The translations under genes were made by a program, and so were the position numbers. DNA of 64,000 bases from CAG-307 sp964524125 (GTDB lineage: Bacteria; Bacillota_I; Bacilli_A; Acholeplasmatales; Anaeroplasmataceae). Shown here piece after piece: positions 52,666 through 60,586 of the stretch. A model generated the notes under the pieces. That model saw only the letters and a list, made by a program, of their open reading frames with translations. It was not told the DNA's origin and did no database searches. The stretch covers positions 1 to 64,000 of the forward strand of contig CAZGBY010000001.1 in the NCBI GenBank assembly GCA_964524125.1, in the 5' to 3' direction. The stretch's first letter is position 1; each line of letters begins with the position of its first letter.

Positions 52666-53607
52666 ATGCCACTAGTAGATACTAGAGAAATGTTTAAAAA
52701 AGCTTATGAAGGAAAATATGCAATTGGTGCATTTAATATTAACAATATGGAGCAAATTCAAGGAATTATTGACGCTTGTTCAGAACTTAATAGTCCTGTA
52801 ATCTTACAAGTATCAAGAGGAGCCAGAAAATATGCTAAACCTATTTATTTAAAGAAAATGGTTGAAGCTGCATGTCTAGATTCAAATATTCCTATGGCAC
52901 TTCATTTAGATCATGGTGATTCATTTGAAACTTGTAAAGACTGTATAGATTCGGGATTTACATCTGTAATGATAGATGGTTCTCATCTATCTTTAGAAGA
53001 AAACATAGCACTTACAAAAAAGGTATGTGAATATGCACATTCACATGTACCATATGTTACTGTTGAAGGTGAACTTGGACGTCTTGCAGGTATTGAAGAA
53101 CATGTTAATGTATCTGATGAAGATTCAAGTTATACTAATCCAGATGATGTAGAAAGATTCGTAAAAGAAACAGGTGTAGATTCTCTTGCAATCGCAATTG
53201 GTACTAGTCATGGTGCATTTAAATTTAAGCCTGGTACTAAACCTCAACTTAGATTTGATATTTTAGAAGAAGTTGAAAGAAGACTTCCAAACTTTCCTAT
53301 CGTATTACATGGTGCTTCTTCTGTTGTTCAAGAATATGTTAAAATTTTAGAAGCTAATGGTGGTAAAATGCCAAATGCAATTGGTATTCCTGAAGAAATG
53401 TTAAGACAAGCAGCTACAATGGCTGTATGTAAAATTAATATTGATTCAGATATTCGCCTTGCTTGTACTGCAATGATTCGTAAGCATTTATTTAAACATC
53501 CAGATCATTTTGATCCACGTCAATATTTAACAGACGCAAGAGATGCTATCCATGATATGGTTAAGCACAAGATTCAAGTAGTACTTGGTTCTGAAAATAA
53601 AGCTTAA
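52666..53607 (+). CDS. fba: class II fructose-1,6-bisphosphate aldolase
   Basis: Glycolytic zinc enzyme that cleaves fructose-1,6-bisphosphate to dihydroxyacetone phosphate and glyceraldehyde-3-phosphate. Seen: GAFNINNMEQ near residue 21, zinc/catalytic HLDHG (80-84), VMIDGSH near 101, VEGELGRLAG near 135, GTSHGAFK near 179 and LHGASS near 219. 313 residues, normal. Shine-Dalgarno AAGGAGTG. Single-gene unit with its own promoter and terminator. Confidence 0.96.
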   Translation: MPLVDTREMFKKAYEGKYAIGAFNINNMEQIQGIIDACSELNSPVILQVSRGARKYAKPIYLKKMVEAACLDSNIPMALHLDHGDSFETCKDCIDSGFTSVMIDGSHLSLEENIALTKKVCEYAHSHVPYVTVEGELGRLAGIEEHVNVSDEDSSYTNPDDVERFVKETGVDSLAIAIGTSHGAFKFKPGTKPQLRFDILEEVERRLPNFPIVLHGASSVVQEYVKILEANGGKMPNAIGIPEEMLRQAATMAVCKINIDSDIRLACTAMIRKHLFKHPDHFDPRQYLTDARDAIHDMVKHKIQVVLGSENKA

Positions 53608-53613
53608 TATTTT

Positions 53614-53638
53614 AAAGACCTTAGGGTCTTTTTTTATT
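53614..53638 (+). terminator. terminator of fba
   Basis: Stem AAAGACC/GGTCTTT (53614-53620, 53625-53631) with a T run. Confidence 0.85.
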
Positions 53639-53702
53639 TAAAAGATACTTGTGTTTATTATTAAATATACTTATAAAACCAGCATTTTATGTCTAAAACT
53701 GC

Positions 53703-53801
53703 AAAGTCCCTTGAAAAAAGTGTAAAACATATAAGAAAGTCGCTTTAAAAAGGTGTAAAATCTCATTGAAAGTCGCTTTAAAAAGGTGTAAACTATAGAT
53801 G
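53703..53801 (+). repeat. three tandem 33-bp repeats upstream of the 53811 ATPase
   Basis: Copies begin at 53703, 53736 and 53769, exactly 33 bp apart. Copies 2 and 3 share their first 24 bases (aaagtcgctttaaaaaggtg then TAAA); copy 1 differs at three positions. The last copy covers the promoter spacer and -10. The 33-bp period is about three helical turns. The core AAAAAGGTGTAAA resembles that of the array at 59635. Confidence 0.9.
53766..53794 (+). promoter_or_regulatory. promoter of the 53811 ATPase within the repeats
   Basis: TTGAAA (53766-53771), 17-nt spacer, TAAACT (53789-53794). The -10 is part of the third repeat, so a repeat-binding protein would block or modulate it. The earlier copies hold weaker, equally spaced -35/-10-like hexamers. 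Confidence 0.55.
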
Positions 53802-53810
53802 GTGATAAGT

Positions 53811-55160
53811 ATGTTTGAAAGAAAAATACTAAATTCAATAAACAAGTGGAAAGACTCTTTAAAAATCAAAAAGAAAGCTTTAATTATTAAAGGTCTTCGT
53901 CAAATTGGTAAAACAACTATTGTGCAAGAATATTGTAATAAAAATTATGAAAACGTAATTTATATCAATTTTATGAACAATGACACAATTAAGAAAGTAT
54001 TTGATGGAGATTTAATTGTACCTAGAATTATTAGAGATTTAACAGCACTATTACCAAATGCTAGATTTATTCCAAATAAAACAGTTTTAATTTTCGATGA
54101 ACTTCAAGAATGTGCAAATGCACGTTCTTCTATAAAACCTTTTATGTTAGATGGTTCTTATGATATTATCGCAACTGGTTCATTGTTAGGTCTTCGTGGA
54201 TATAATAAGAAAAAGTCTAAAGGAATACCAACTGGTTTTGAATATGTTCTTACTATGAAACCAATGGATTTCGAAGAATTTTTATGGGCTAAAGGTATTA
54301 ACAAAGATATAATTAATTATATTAAAGAATGTTTTATTAATAAAGAAAAAATAAGTGATACCACAAATAATTCTTTGATGAATTATTTTAGAGAATATCT
54401 TTGTGTTGGTGGAATGCCTGATGTTGTTGATACGTTTATTAGAACTTCTGATTTAAATCAAGTATATGATATTCAAACTAATTTACTTGAACAATATAAA
54501 GATGATTTTGGCAAACATCTTGATGAGGATGAAAATGAGTATTATAACCAAAAAGAACTTATAAAAATTATGGAAGTCTATAATAGTATTCCATCACAAA
54601 TTGCTAAAGAAAACAAAAAATTCCAGTATAGTGTTGTAAATAAGTATGCTAAATCAAGAGAGTATAAAAATGCTATAACTTGGCTTGAGGAATTTGGCCT
54701 TATTAAATTATGTCATAACTTAACATCTTTAGATACACCTTTAAATGCTTATAAAGATGAAGATTATTTTAAAATATATGTAGCTGATACTGGTTTATTT
54801 ATTGCAATGTTAGAAAGAGGAACTACATTTAATATATTAAATAAGAATTTAGGTATTTATAAAGGAGCTATATACGAAAATATAGTAGCTGATGCATTTA
54901 TAAAGTTAAATAAAAACCTGTATTATTATACTAAATCATCCGGCTTAGAAATAGATTTTATCACTATGTTTAACAACAAATTAACTCCTATTGAGGTTAA
55001 ATCTACAAACGGTAACGCAAAATCATTAAAAACTATTTTAACAGATAATAACTACAAAGTAGATTTTGCAATTAAACTAATAGATGGAAATATAGGTTAT
55101 GCAAATAATATATTAACAATACCTTTATATTTAGGCTTTTTAATTAATGAAGAAGTATAA
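53811..55160 (+). CDS. AAA_14/DUF4143 ATPase (repeat-controlled paralogue 1)
   Basis: 449 residues from ATG 53811, which follows GGTGA; an ATG at 53799 would precede the expected transcript start. Walker A GLRQIGKTT (about 30-38), Walker B VLIFDELQE (about 92-100), sensor ATGSLLG, the family motif MDFEEFLWA, and a C-terminal PD-(D/E)xK-like core (LEIDFITMF...PIEVKST) with the ending NIGYANNILTIPLYL. The middle and the ending match the ATPase at 58260 closely. Family role is unproven; the nuclease-like core suggests DNA binding or defence. Its terminator overlaps its last codons. Confidence 0.85.
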   Translation: MFERKILNSINKWKDSLKIKKKALIIKGLRQIGKTTIVQEYCNKNYENVIYINFMNNDTIKKVFDGDLIVPRIIRDLTALLPNARFIPNKTVLIFDELQECANARSSIKPFMLDGSYDIIATGSLLGLRGYNKKKSKGIPTGFEYVLTMKPMDFEEFLWAKGINKDIINYIKECFINKEKISDTTNNSLMNYFREYLCVGGMPDVVDTFIRTSDLNQVYDIQTNLLEQYKDDFGKHLDEDENEYYNQKELIKIMEVYNSIPSQIAKENKKFQYSVVNKYAKSREYKNAITWLEEFGLIKLCHNLTSLDTPLNAYKDEDYFKIYVADTGLFIAMLERGTTFNILNKNLGIYKGAIYENIVADAFIKLNKNLYYYTKSSGLEIDFITMFNNKLTPIEVKSTNGNAKSLKTILTDNNYKVDFAIKLIDGNIGYANNILTIPLYLGFLINEEV

Positions 55161-55176
55161 AACTTCTTCTTTTTTT
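55149..55176 (+). terminator. terminator overlapping the ATPase stop codon
   Basis: GAAGAAGT/ACTTCTTC (55149-55156, 55162-55169) with the TAA in the loop and seven T's after it. Confidence 0.82.
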
Positions 55177-55219
55177 GTATATTTGTTACTTAATATACAT
55201 AACATTAATTGGTGAATAT

Positions 55220-55465
55220 ATGGAAATTAAAATGTTAAATAATGAAGAAATAGAGATTAAAGGAATTAAAAAAATAATAGAAATCACTCAAACAGAAGCT
55301 TCTTTAATGTTAGAAAACTCTCCTTTAATTATTAAAGGTGAAGATTTAACATTAGTTAAATCAAGCAATGAATTAGATACAATTATCTTAAAAGGTAAAA
55401 TTTCATCATTAGATTTTAAAACTAAGAAAAACAAAGATAACTTCTTTAAGAAACTATTTTCATAA
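55220..55465 (+). CDS. yabP: YabP/YqfC-family sporulation protein
   Basis: 81 residues from ATG 55220, preceded by GGTGA; a longer frame from 55175 lacks a Shine-Dalgarno sequence. The pattern IEIKGIKKIIEITQTEASLM, then SPLIIKGEDLTL and IILKGKISSLDF is typical of YabP/YqfC, beta-rich proteins made during sporulation in Bacillus and clostridia. The overlap with a YabQ-like gene supports the call. Whether this organism forms spores cannot be told from this window. Confidence 0.75.
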   Translation: MEIKMLNNEEIEIKGIKKIIEITQTEASLMLENSPLIIKGEDLTLVKSSNELDTIILKGKISSLDFKTKKNKDNFFKKLFS

Positions 55466-55869
55466 TGTATGAATATATACTTATACTTATACATTTAGGA
55501 TATGGATACTTACTTGGATATACGTTAAAATTAATTAGATATAAGAAGATAAGTTTTATTAAAGATATACTATTTAGTATCATATACTTATATTTTTATA
55601 TTAAACTAATAGATTCTTTTATCATTACTACAAATTTATATTTGATTTTATTTATTTTTATAGGTTCCATAATTGGATATAAATATTATAGTAAGAAGAC
55701 TATAAAATCATTTTATACGATATTAAAACATTTCAAGATATTATTAAACAGAATATCATTCCCACCTATATTTAAATATGTAATTAACAAAATTAAATAT
55801 AAAATTAACTTAAAAAAATATTATAAAAATCATCCATACTTAAAAAAATCTCCTTATGATTTATTCTAA
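55465..55869 (+). CDS. yabQ: YabQ-like membrane protein
   Basis: 134 residues, with hydrophobic helices near 3-22, 30-50 and 55-75 and a basic Lys/Tyr-rich tail. The size, the helix pattern and its place straight after yabP (TAATG overlap) match YabQ, needed for spore cortex in Bacillus. Sequence similarity alone would be weak. Confidence 0.6.
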   Translation: MYEYILILIHLGYGYLLGYTLKLIRYKKISFIKDILFSIIYLYFYIKLIDSFIITTNLYLILFIFIGSIIGYKYYSKKTIKSFYTILKHFKILLNRISFPPIFKYVINKIKYKINLKKYYKNHPYLKKSPYDLF

Positions 55870-55914
55870 ATTAATAAATTATTAATAATTTAACTCAAAT
55901 TTAATTACTTTTTA

Positions 55915-55943
55915 TACTTTTTTTCTTTAACTTATGGTATAAT
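55915..55943 (+). promoter_or_regulatory. extended -10 promoter of lysS
   Basis: TGG-TATAAT (55935-55943) gives a TGn-extended -10; the -35 (TACTTT at 55915-55920) is poor. Confidence 0.6.
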
Positions 55944-55972
55944 TAAATATAAAATCATAGGAGGTTTTTATT

Positions 55973-57469
55973 GTGGAAAAATTATCTGAACAAGAAATTA
56001 TAAGAAGAGAAAAACTTGCAAAATATAAAGAGTTAGGAATAGACCCTTTTGGTCAAAAATTTGATGCGACAAGTCATAGTACTGATATCAAATCAACATA
56101 TAAAGATATGTCTCATGAAGAACTTGAAGAAAAACAAATCAAAGTTTCAGTTGCAGGACGTATTATGTTTATTCGTAAAATGGGTAAAGCTTCTTTCTTT
56201 GCAATTCAAGACAAAGAAGGATTTATTCAAGTATACATTCGTAAAGATGTTGTTGGTGAAGATATGTATGCATTATTCAAACTTGCAGATATTGGAGATA
56301 TCGTAGGGGTTGATGGTGATGTAATGCGTACTCAAACTGGTGAAATTACTATTAAATGTACTAAATATACTCACCTTGTAAAAGCTTTAAGACCACTTCC
56401 TGAAAAATTCCATGGTCTTCAAGATATTGAAGAAAGATATAGACGTAGATACTTAGATTTAATTATGAATGAAGATGCTAAGAGGGTTGCCATTCAAAGA
56501 CCTAGAATTATTCGTGCAATGCAAGAATACTTTGACAACAACGGATTCATTGAAGTTGAAACTCCAGTACTTCAAAACATTCAAGGTGGAGCAACTGCTC
56601 GTCCATTTATTACTCATCATAATGCACTTGATTCTGACTTCTATTTAAGAATCGCAACTGAATTACATTTAAAGAGATTACTTGTTGGTGGTCTTGAAAG
56701 AGTTTATGAAATTGGTAGAATCTTTAGAAATGAAGGTATGGATCGTACTCATAACCCTGAATTTACCACAGTTGAACTTTATCAAGCATTTGGTGATTTA
56801 TCATCTATGATGGAATTATGTGAAGGTGTAATTCGTCATGCAGCATTAAAAGTTATAGGAAAAACTGAATTTAAAAATCCATTTGACCCTGAAGGTGATT
56901 TAATTAATATTGGCGCACCATTTAGAGTTACAACTATGTGTGAAGTTATTAAAGAACAAACTGGTGTAGATTTCAAAAATAATAACTATACTTTTGAAGA
57001 AGCTTGTGCACTTGCAAAAGAACATCATATTGAAATTGAACCTCACTTCATTTCTGTTGGTCATATTATTAATGCGTTCTTTGAAGAATATGGTGAAAAG
57101 ACTTTAGTTCAACCAACATTCTTATGTGGTCATCCAACTGAAATTTCACCACTTACGAAAAAAGATCCAGAAGATCCAAGATTTACTCAAAGATTTGAAT
57201 TATTTATTGGTGGAAAAGAATTTGCTAATGCTTATACTGAATTAAATGATCCAATTGATCAAAAAGAAAGATTTGAAGAACAATTAAAAGAAAAAGATGC
57301 TGGTAATGATGAAGCTTCTGAGATGGATATTGACTTTGTTGAATCACTTGAATATGGTATGCCTCCAGCTGGTGGTATCGGTATTGGTGTAGACAGATTA
57401 ATTATCTTCTTAACTGAATCAACTACTATTAGAGATGTTATTCTATTCCCTCAAATGAAGACTAGATAA
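55973..57469 (+). CDS. lysS: lysyl-tRNA synthetase, class II
   Basis: Charges tRNA(Lys). 498 residues: N-terminal OB-fold anticodon-binding domain (about 55-155), then the class II core with motif 1 (NGFIEVETPVLQ near 186), motif 2 (FRNEGMDRTHNPEFT near 256) and motif 3 (GIGIGVDRLIIFL near 472). Start codon is GTG, fixed by AGGAGG 8 nt upstream. A hypothetical gene follows 11 nt later. Confidence 0.97.
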   Translation: MEKLSEQEIIRREKLAKYKELGIDPFGQKFDATSHSTDIKSTYKDMSHEELEEKQIKVSVAGRIMFIRKMGKASFFAIQDKEGFIQVYIRKDVVGEDMYALFKLADIGDIVGVDGDVMRTQTGEITIKCTKYTHLVKALRPLPEKFHGLQDIEERYRRRYLDLIMNEDAKRVAIQRPRIIRAMQEYFDNNGFIEVETPVLQNIQGGATARPFITHHNALDSDFYLRIATELHLKRLLVGGLERVYEIGRIFRNEGMDRTHNPEFTTVELYQAFGDLSSMMELCEGVIRHAALKVIGKTEFKNPFDPEGDLINIGAPFRVTTMCEVIKEQTGVDFKNNNYTFEEACALAKEHHIEIEPHFISVGHIINAFFEEYGEKTLVQPTFLCGHPTEISPLTKKDPEDPRFTQRFELFIGGKEFANAYTELNDPIDQKERFEEQLKEKDAGNDEASEMDIDFVESLEYGMPPAGGIGIGVDRLIIFLTESTTIRDVILFPQMKTR

Positions 57470-57480
57470 TAGGTGATACT

Positions 57481-58059
57481 GTGGATATTTATACTGATTA
57501 TGGTAATTGGAAGTTTGAACAACATGAATTAATTAATACTTTAATAACTTTAAAAAGTAAAATAATAACTAGATTTTCTCATACAATTTTAGTTGTAGAC
57601 TATTTATATAACAAATATGTTGAAGAAAAGAATTTAGATGAGGATTTAGAAATTATATTTGAAAGTGGATTTAATTATATTCATGATCATTTTATGACTA
57701 TTTCTTCTATTTTAAAAAGCGAATATAGAGGAAATATTATTGAAATGGATAAGAACTCTAAAACTATTAATCTTCTTCTTTATGTACAAGATTTTGAAAA
57801 TGAATTATTAAATTTAAAAAATTATAAACAAGAAGATTATGATAAATTATCTAATTTTGAAGATACAGTTAATGAATATATAGAACGTCATGAAGAAATA
57901 CCAGATGGATATTTTGGAATGCTTGATGATCTAACTATTCAAATATTTGATGACTATCAAGGTGTTAATGAAATAATGTATGAAGTAGCACTTGATTTAG
58001 AACTAGTTAAAGAACAAGACGAACTTGATTCATTAGATATTATATTTGGAACTAAATAA
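57481..58059 (+). CDS. acidic hypothetical protein downstream of lysS
   Basis: 192 residues, strongly acidic, soluble and mostly helical; no family recognised. GTG start with AGGTG 5 nt upstream, the same ribosome-binding layout as tilS. Co-transcribed with lysS up to a strong terminator. Histidines and acidic residues (YIHDHF, ERHEE) occur but form no motif I can name. Confidence 0.7.
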   Translation: MDIYTDYGNWKFEQHELINTLITLKSKIITRFSHTILVVDYLYNKYVEEKNLDEDLEIIFESGFNYIHDHFMTISSILKSEYRGNIIEMDKNSKTINLLLYVQDFENELLNLKNYKQEDYDKLSNFEDTVNEYIERHEEIPDGYFGMLDDLTIQIFDDYQGVNEIMYEVALDLELVKEQDELDSLDIIFGTK

Positions 58060-58062
58060 TTT

Positions 58063-58090
58063 AAGAAGAGATGAAAGTCTCTTCTTTTTA
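58063..58090 (+). terminator. terminator of lysS operon
   Basis: Perfect 9-bp stem AAGAAGAGA/TCTCTTCTT (58063-58071, 58078-58086) and T run. Confidence 0.88.
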
Positions 58091-58147
58091 CTTTAAACAT
58101 TGATAATATGATAATAAAATTTATTTAATTTTTAATTTTAAATTTAA

Positions 58148-58211
58148 AAAGGTTCACTTCTAATTAAACAATAATGACTACCATTATAAATTAATTAATG
58201 TGAACCTTTTA
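58148..58211 (-). repeat. 64-bp inverted repeat after the 58260 ATPase
   Basis: AAAAGGTTCAC (58148-58158) and GTGAACCTTTT (58201-58211) are exact reverse complements, with further A/T pairing inside. T's follow on both strands. It probably ends the ATPase transcript, but the 42-nt interior is long for a terminator, so an element remnant is possible. Confidence 0.55.
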
Positions 58212-58259
58212 TTTTATTAAGAATTAATGTTTATATTTAATAATATATTATGGACATCA

Positions 58260-59597
58260 CTAATTCCATTTTATATAGTTAGTTTCCTTAAAAAATCTTT
58301 TTAATAAAAATGTTAAATAATATGGAAAAGTAAATTTATTATTTTCAAATCCTATATTCCCATTAGTCAATTTAACACCATAATTGATTTTTTCGTTATT
58401 TTCCAAAATAATATTTAATGATTTACTTCTACCTCTAGTTCTTTTTACCTCAATTGGAATAATTTCATTTTTAACCCTTATTAGAAAATCTAATTCAATT
58501 GTTGAATCAGTATTTTTATAAAAATAAAGTTTAAATCCTTCTTTTAATAATGCTTCTGATATTAAGCTTTCATATAAAGCTCCATTATAGATTTCATAAT
58601 TTTCATTTATGATTAAATCTTCTTTAGCTTCTTCATCTAAATTAGCTATAAACAACGAATGATCTGCATAATAAATTCTAAAATAATCACTCATTTCATA
58701 GTTTGAAAAAGGTAAATTTAGTTCTTCTAAATTATAAGCTATATTAATTATCCCTGCATCTTTTAACCATTCTTCGGTTCCATTAAATTCTCTTGCTCTT
58801 GCACCATGACCTAATTTTGATATTTGAAATTTATGATTATCTTTAGCAAGTTGTGCTGAAATATGTCGATAAACTCTTTTCACTTTCGATGTGTCCAATC
58901 CTTCAACATATTTAGTTATATCATCTTCATAGTCTTTATATATTCTATTTTGTACATTAAAGGATTCAGCAAATGTTCCACTTTCAATAAATAATTGTAC
59001 CGCCTCAGGCATTCCACCTACAAATATATAATCTCTATATAACTGTCTTAATTTAGTTATATATGATTCTGGAAGTGGATTAAGTTCTAGCATATACTTA
59101 TAAATATCCTCAATTTGACCATCTTCATAACCATTTGCCCATAAGAATTCTTCAAAATCTAATGAATACATATTGTATTCTTCTTTAAATCCAACGGGAA
59201 TGCTTCTAATCTTTTTATAATTTACACCAAGTAATGAACCCGAACATATAATATCAAATCTTCCGTCTTCTGAAAATGGTTTCAATGACGTTGCTGCATC
59301 AGGATGTTCTTGAATTTCATCAAACAAGATTAAAGTATTATTTTCAATAAATTTAAATTTAGGTTCTAATAAACTTATTTCTTTAATAATATTCTTCACT
59401 TCATAACCGTTTTTAAAAATAGTTTTAAATTGAGGCATTCTAACAAAATCAATCTCAATAAACGATTCATACGTTTTCCCTAATTTTCTTATAGAAGTAG
59501 TCTTACCAATTTGACGAGCCCCCGATATAATGAGCGGTTTTTTGTTAACATCTTCCTTCCAACTTTTTAGAAATAAATCAACTTTTCTTTTAAGCAT
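58260..59597 (-). CDS. AAA_14/DUF4143 ATPase (repeat-controlled paralogue 2)
   Basis: 445 residues. Walker A GARQIGKTT (about 25-33), Walker B LILFDEIQE (about 89-97), CSGSLLG, LDFEEFLWANG, and a C-terminal PD-(D/E)xK-like core (IELDFLIRV...PIEVKRT) with the ending NIGFENNKFTFPYYL. It is clearly a paralogue of the protein at 53811. The ATG follows AAGGTGA. Upstream lies a four-copy repeat array over the promoter. The next sequence upstream is a decayed gene of another ATPase family, so this looks like an accessory locus. Confidence 0.87.
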   Translation of the reverse strand: MLKRKVDLFLKSWKEDVNKKPLIISGARQIGKTTSIRKLGKTYESFIEIDFVRMPQFKTIFKNGYEVKNIIKEISLLEPKFKFIENNTLILFDEIQEHPDAATSLKPFSEDGRFDIICSGSLLGVNYKKIRSIPVGFKEEYNMYSLDFEEFLWANGYEDGQIEDIYKYMLELNPLPESYITKLRQLYRDYIFVGGMPEAVQLFIESGTFAESFNVQNRIYKDYEDDITKYVEGLDTSKVKRVYRHISAQLAKDNHKFQISKLGHGARAREFNGTEEWLKDAGIINIAYNLEELNLPFSNYEMSDYFRIYYADHSLFIANLDEEAKEDLIINENYEIYNGALYESLISEALLKEGFKLYFYKNTDSTIELDFLIRVKNEIIPIEVKRTRGRSKSLNIILENNEKINYGVKLTNGNIGFENNKFTFPYYLTFLLKRFFKETNYIKWN

Positions 59598-59628
59598 AAT
59601 TATTCACCTTGCTTTTGTTTATATTTAT

Positions 59629-59657
59629 ATTATACACATTTTTGTATACGAAATAAA
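59629..59657 (-). promoter_or_regulatory. promoter of the 58260 ATPase at the edge of the repeats
   Basis: Minus strand TATAAT (59629-59634) directly follows the GTG of the last repeat core; the -35 at 17-nt spacing is TTTATT (59652-59657), weak. Promoter and repeat are thus interleaved. Confidence 0.5.
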
Positions 59658-59746
59658 GGGATATTTCACATTTTTGTATAAATAAAAAAGATATTTTTCC
59701 ACATTTTTGTATATATAAAAAAGATATATTTACACATTTTTGTATA
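59635..59746 (-). repeat. four tandem 32/33-bp repeats upstream of the 58260 ATPase
   Basis: On the minus strand the 14-base core TATACAAAAATGTG occurs four times without change, at 59635, 59667, 59700 and 59733 (plus-strand left ends), spaced 32, 33 and 33 bp. Between cores lie A/T-rich stretches containing ATATCTTTTTTAT. The gene-proximal copy abuts the -10 element. Confidence 0.9.
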
Positions 59747-59931
59747 ACTTGCAGGGATTACATATAACATTTATAATTAAATAACATTTTAATATTAGTT
59801 AGATTAAAAATCTTATAAATTTATATAAAGATAAATAAATAATAAATAATAAACAATGAAACCATTTACAACACTTGGATATATATTCTAGGATAGTTTA
59901 GTATTGATAAATAACTTATAAAAATATCACA

Positions 59932-60396
59932 TCAAAAAAAGACCATATCACCAAAATTAAGTATTCTACACGTTGCATCATCTCTATCATATGCTAAATA
60001 TCCTAAATGTATTAATAATGTAAGTGCTGCATTACGTGAATTAATATTTTTGATATCATTATCAAATCTTGAAACACTTACGTCTTGTACTTTATTATTT
60101 ATTAAATTAATAAGTTCATCATTATTCGATTCTCCTAAAGCTACGTCCCATTCATCAATTAAAAATATAAATTTTTAATTTGTAATCATTTTTTATGCTA
60201 AGGCAATAGTTGTTTCTATACTTGTTAAAACGCCTGGAAACATTTCATTTAATTCTTCAATAACAGAACTTTGTAATGTTTTGATAAATTTAGTTTCATC
60301 ATCTAAATTTGTATATAAAGATGCTATAACAATCCAAATAACATTATGTTTGTTTAAATGAGTGTCGAAAGATGAATCATTTAAAACTTTAAGTTT
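59932..60396 (-). pseudogene. remnant of an AAA-ATPase-like/PD-(D/E)xK (PF09820/DUF1703) gene
   Basis: One minus-strand frame reads LKVLNDSSFDTHLNKHNVIWI, then QSSVIEELNEMFP, two TAA stops (60193-60195, 60175-60177), then KFIFLIDEWDVAL, LINNKVQDVSVSRFDND and LTLLIHLGYLAYD, and ends in TGA at 59932. These are landmarks of the AAA-ATPase-like family with its DUF1703 nuclease-like end. About 150 residues normally between the Walker B part (IDEWD) and LIN are missing, as are both ends. It is a clear fossil beside an intact ATPase of another family. Confidence 0.8.
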
Positions 60397-60523
60397 TTAA
60401 ATATTTCTTATGAATCACATCTTTTTGAATTGTTTTTACTACACTAATAGTATAATATAAAATTTTATAATATATCAACCCGACCTATAAATATTTAAAA
60501 AATTATAATCCTAAGTCTTAAAT

Positions 60524-60556
60524 ATTTAAAAAGGAATGAGTCAAAACTCATTCCTT
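60524..60556 (-). terminator. terminator of the ComEC-like lipoprotein operon
   Basis: Perfect 11-bp stem AAGGAATGAGT/ACTCATTCCTT (60531-60541, 60546-60556) followed by five T's on the minus strand. Confidence 0.88.
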
Positions 60557-60586
60557 CAAAAGAAAGTAAGACAATATAGTTAAATT

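Noticed and set aside
53703..59746. Possible CRISPR arrays
   Set aside because: Period is 32-33 bp with no room for unique spacers of normal size, repeats overlap promoters, and no cas genes are present.
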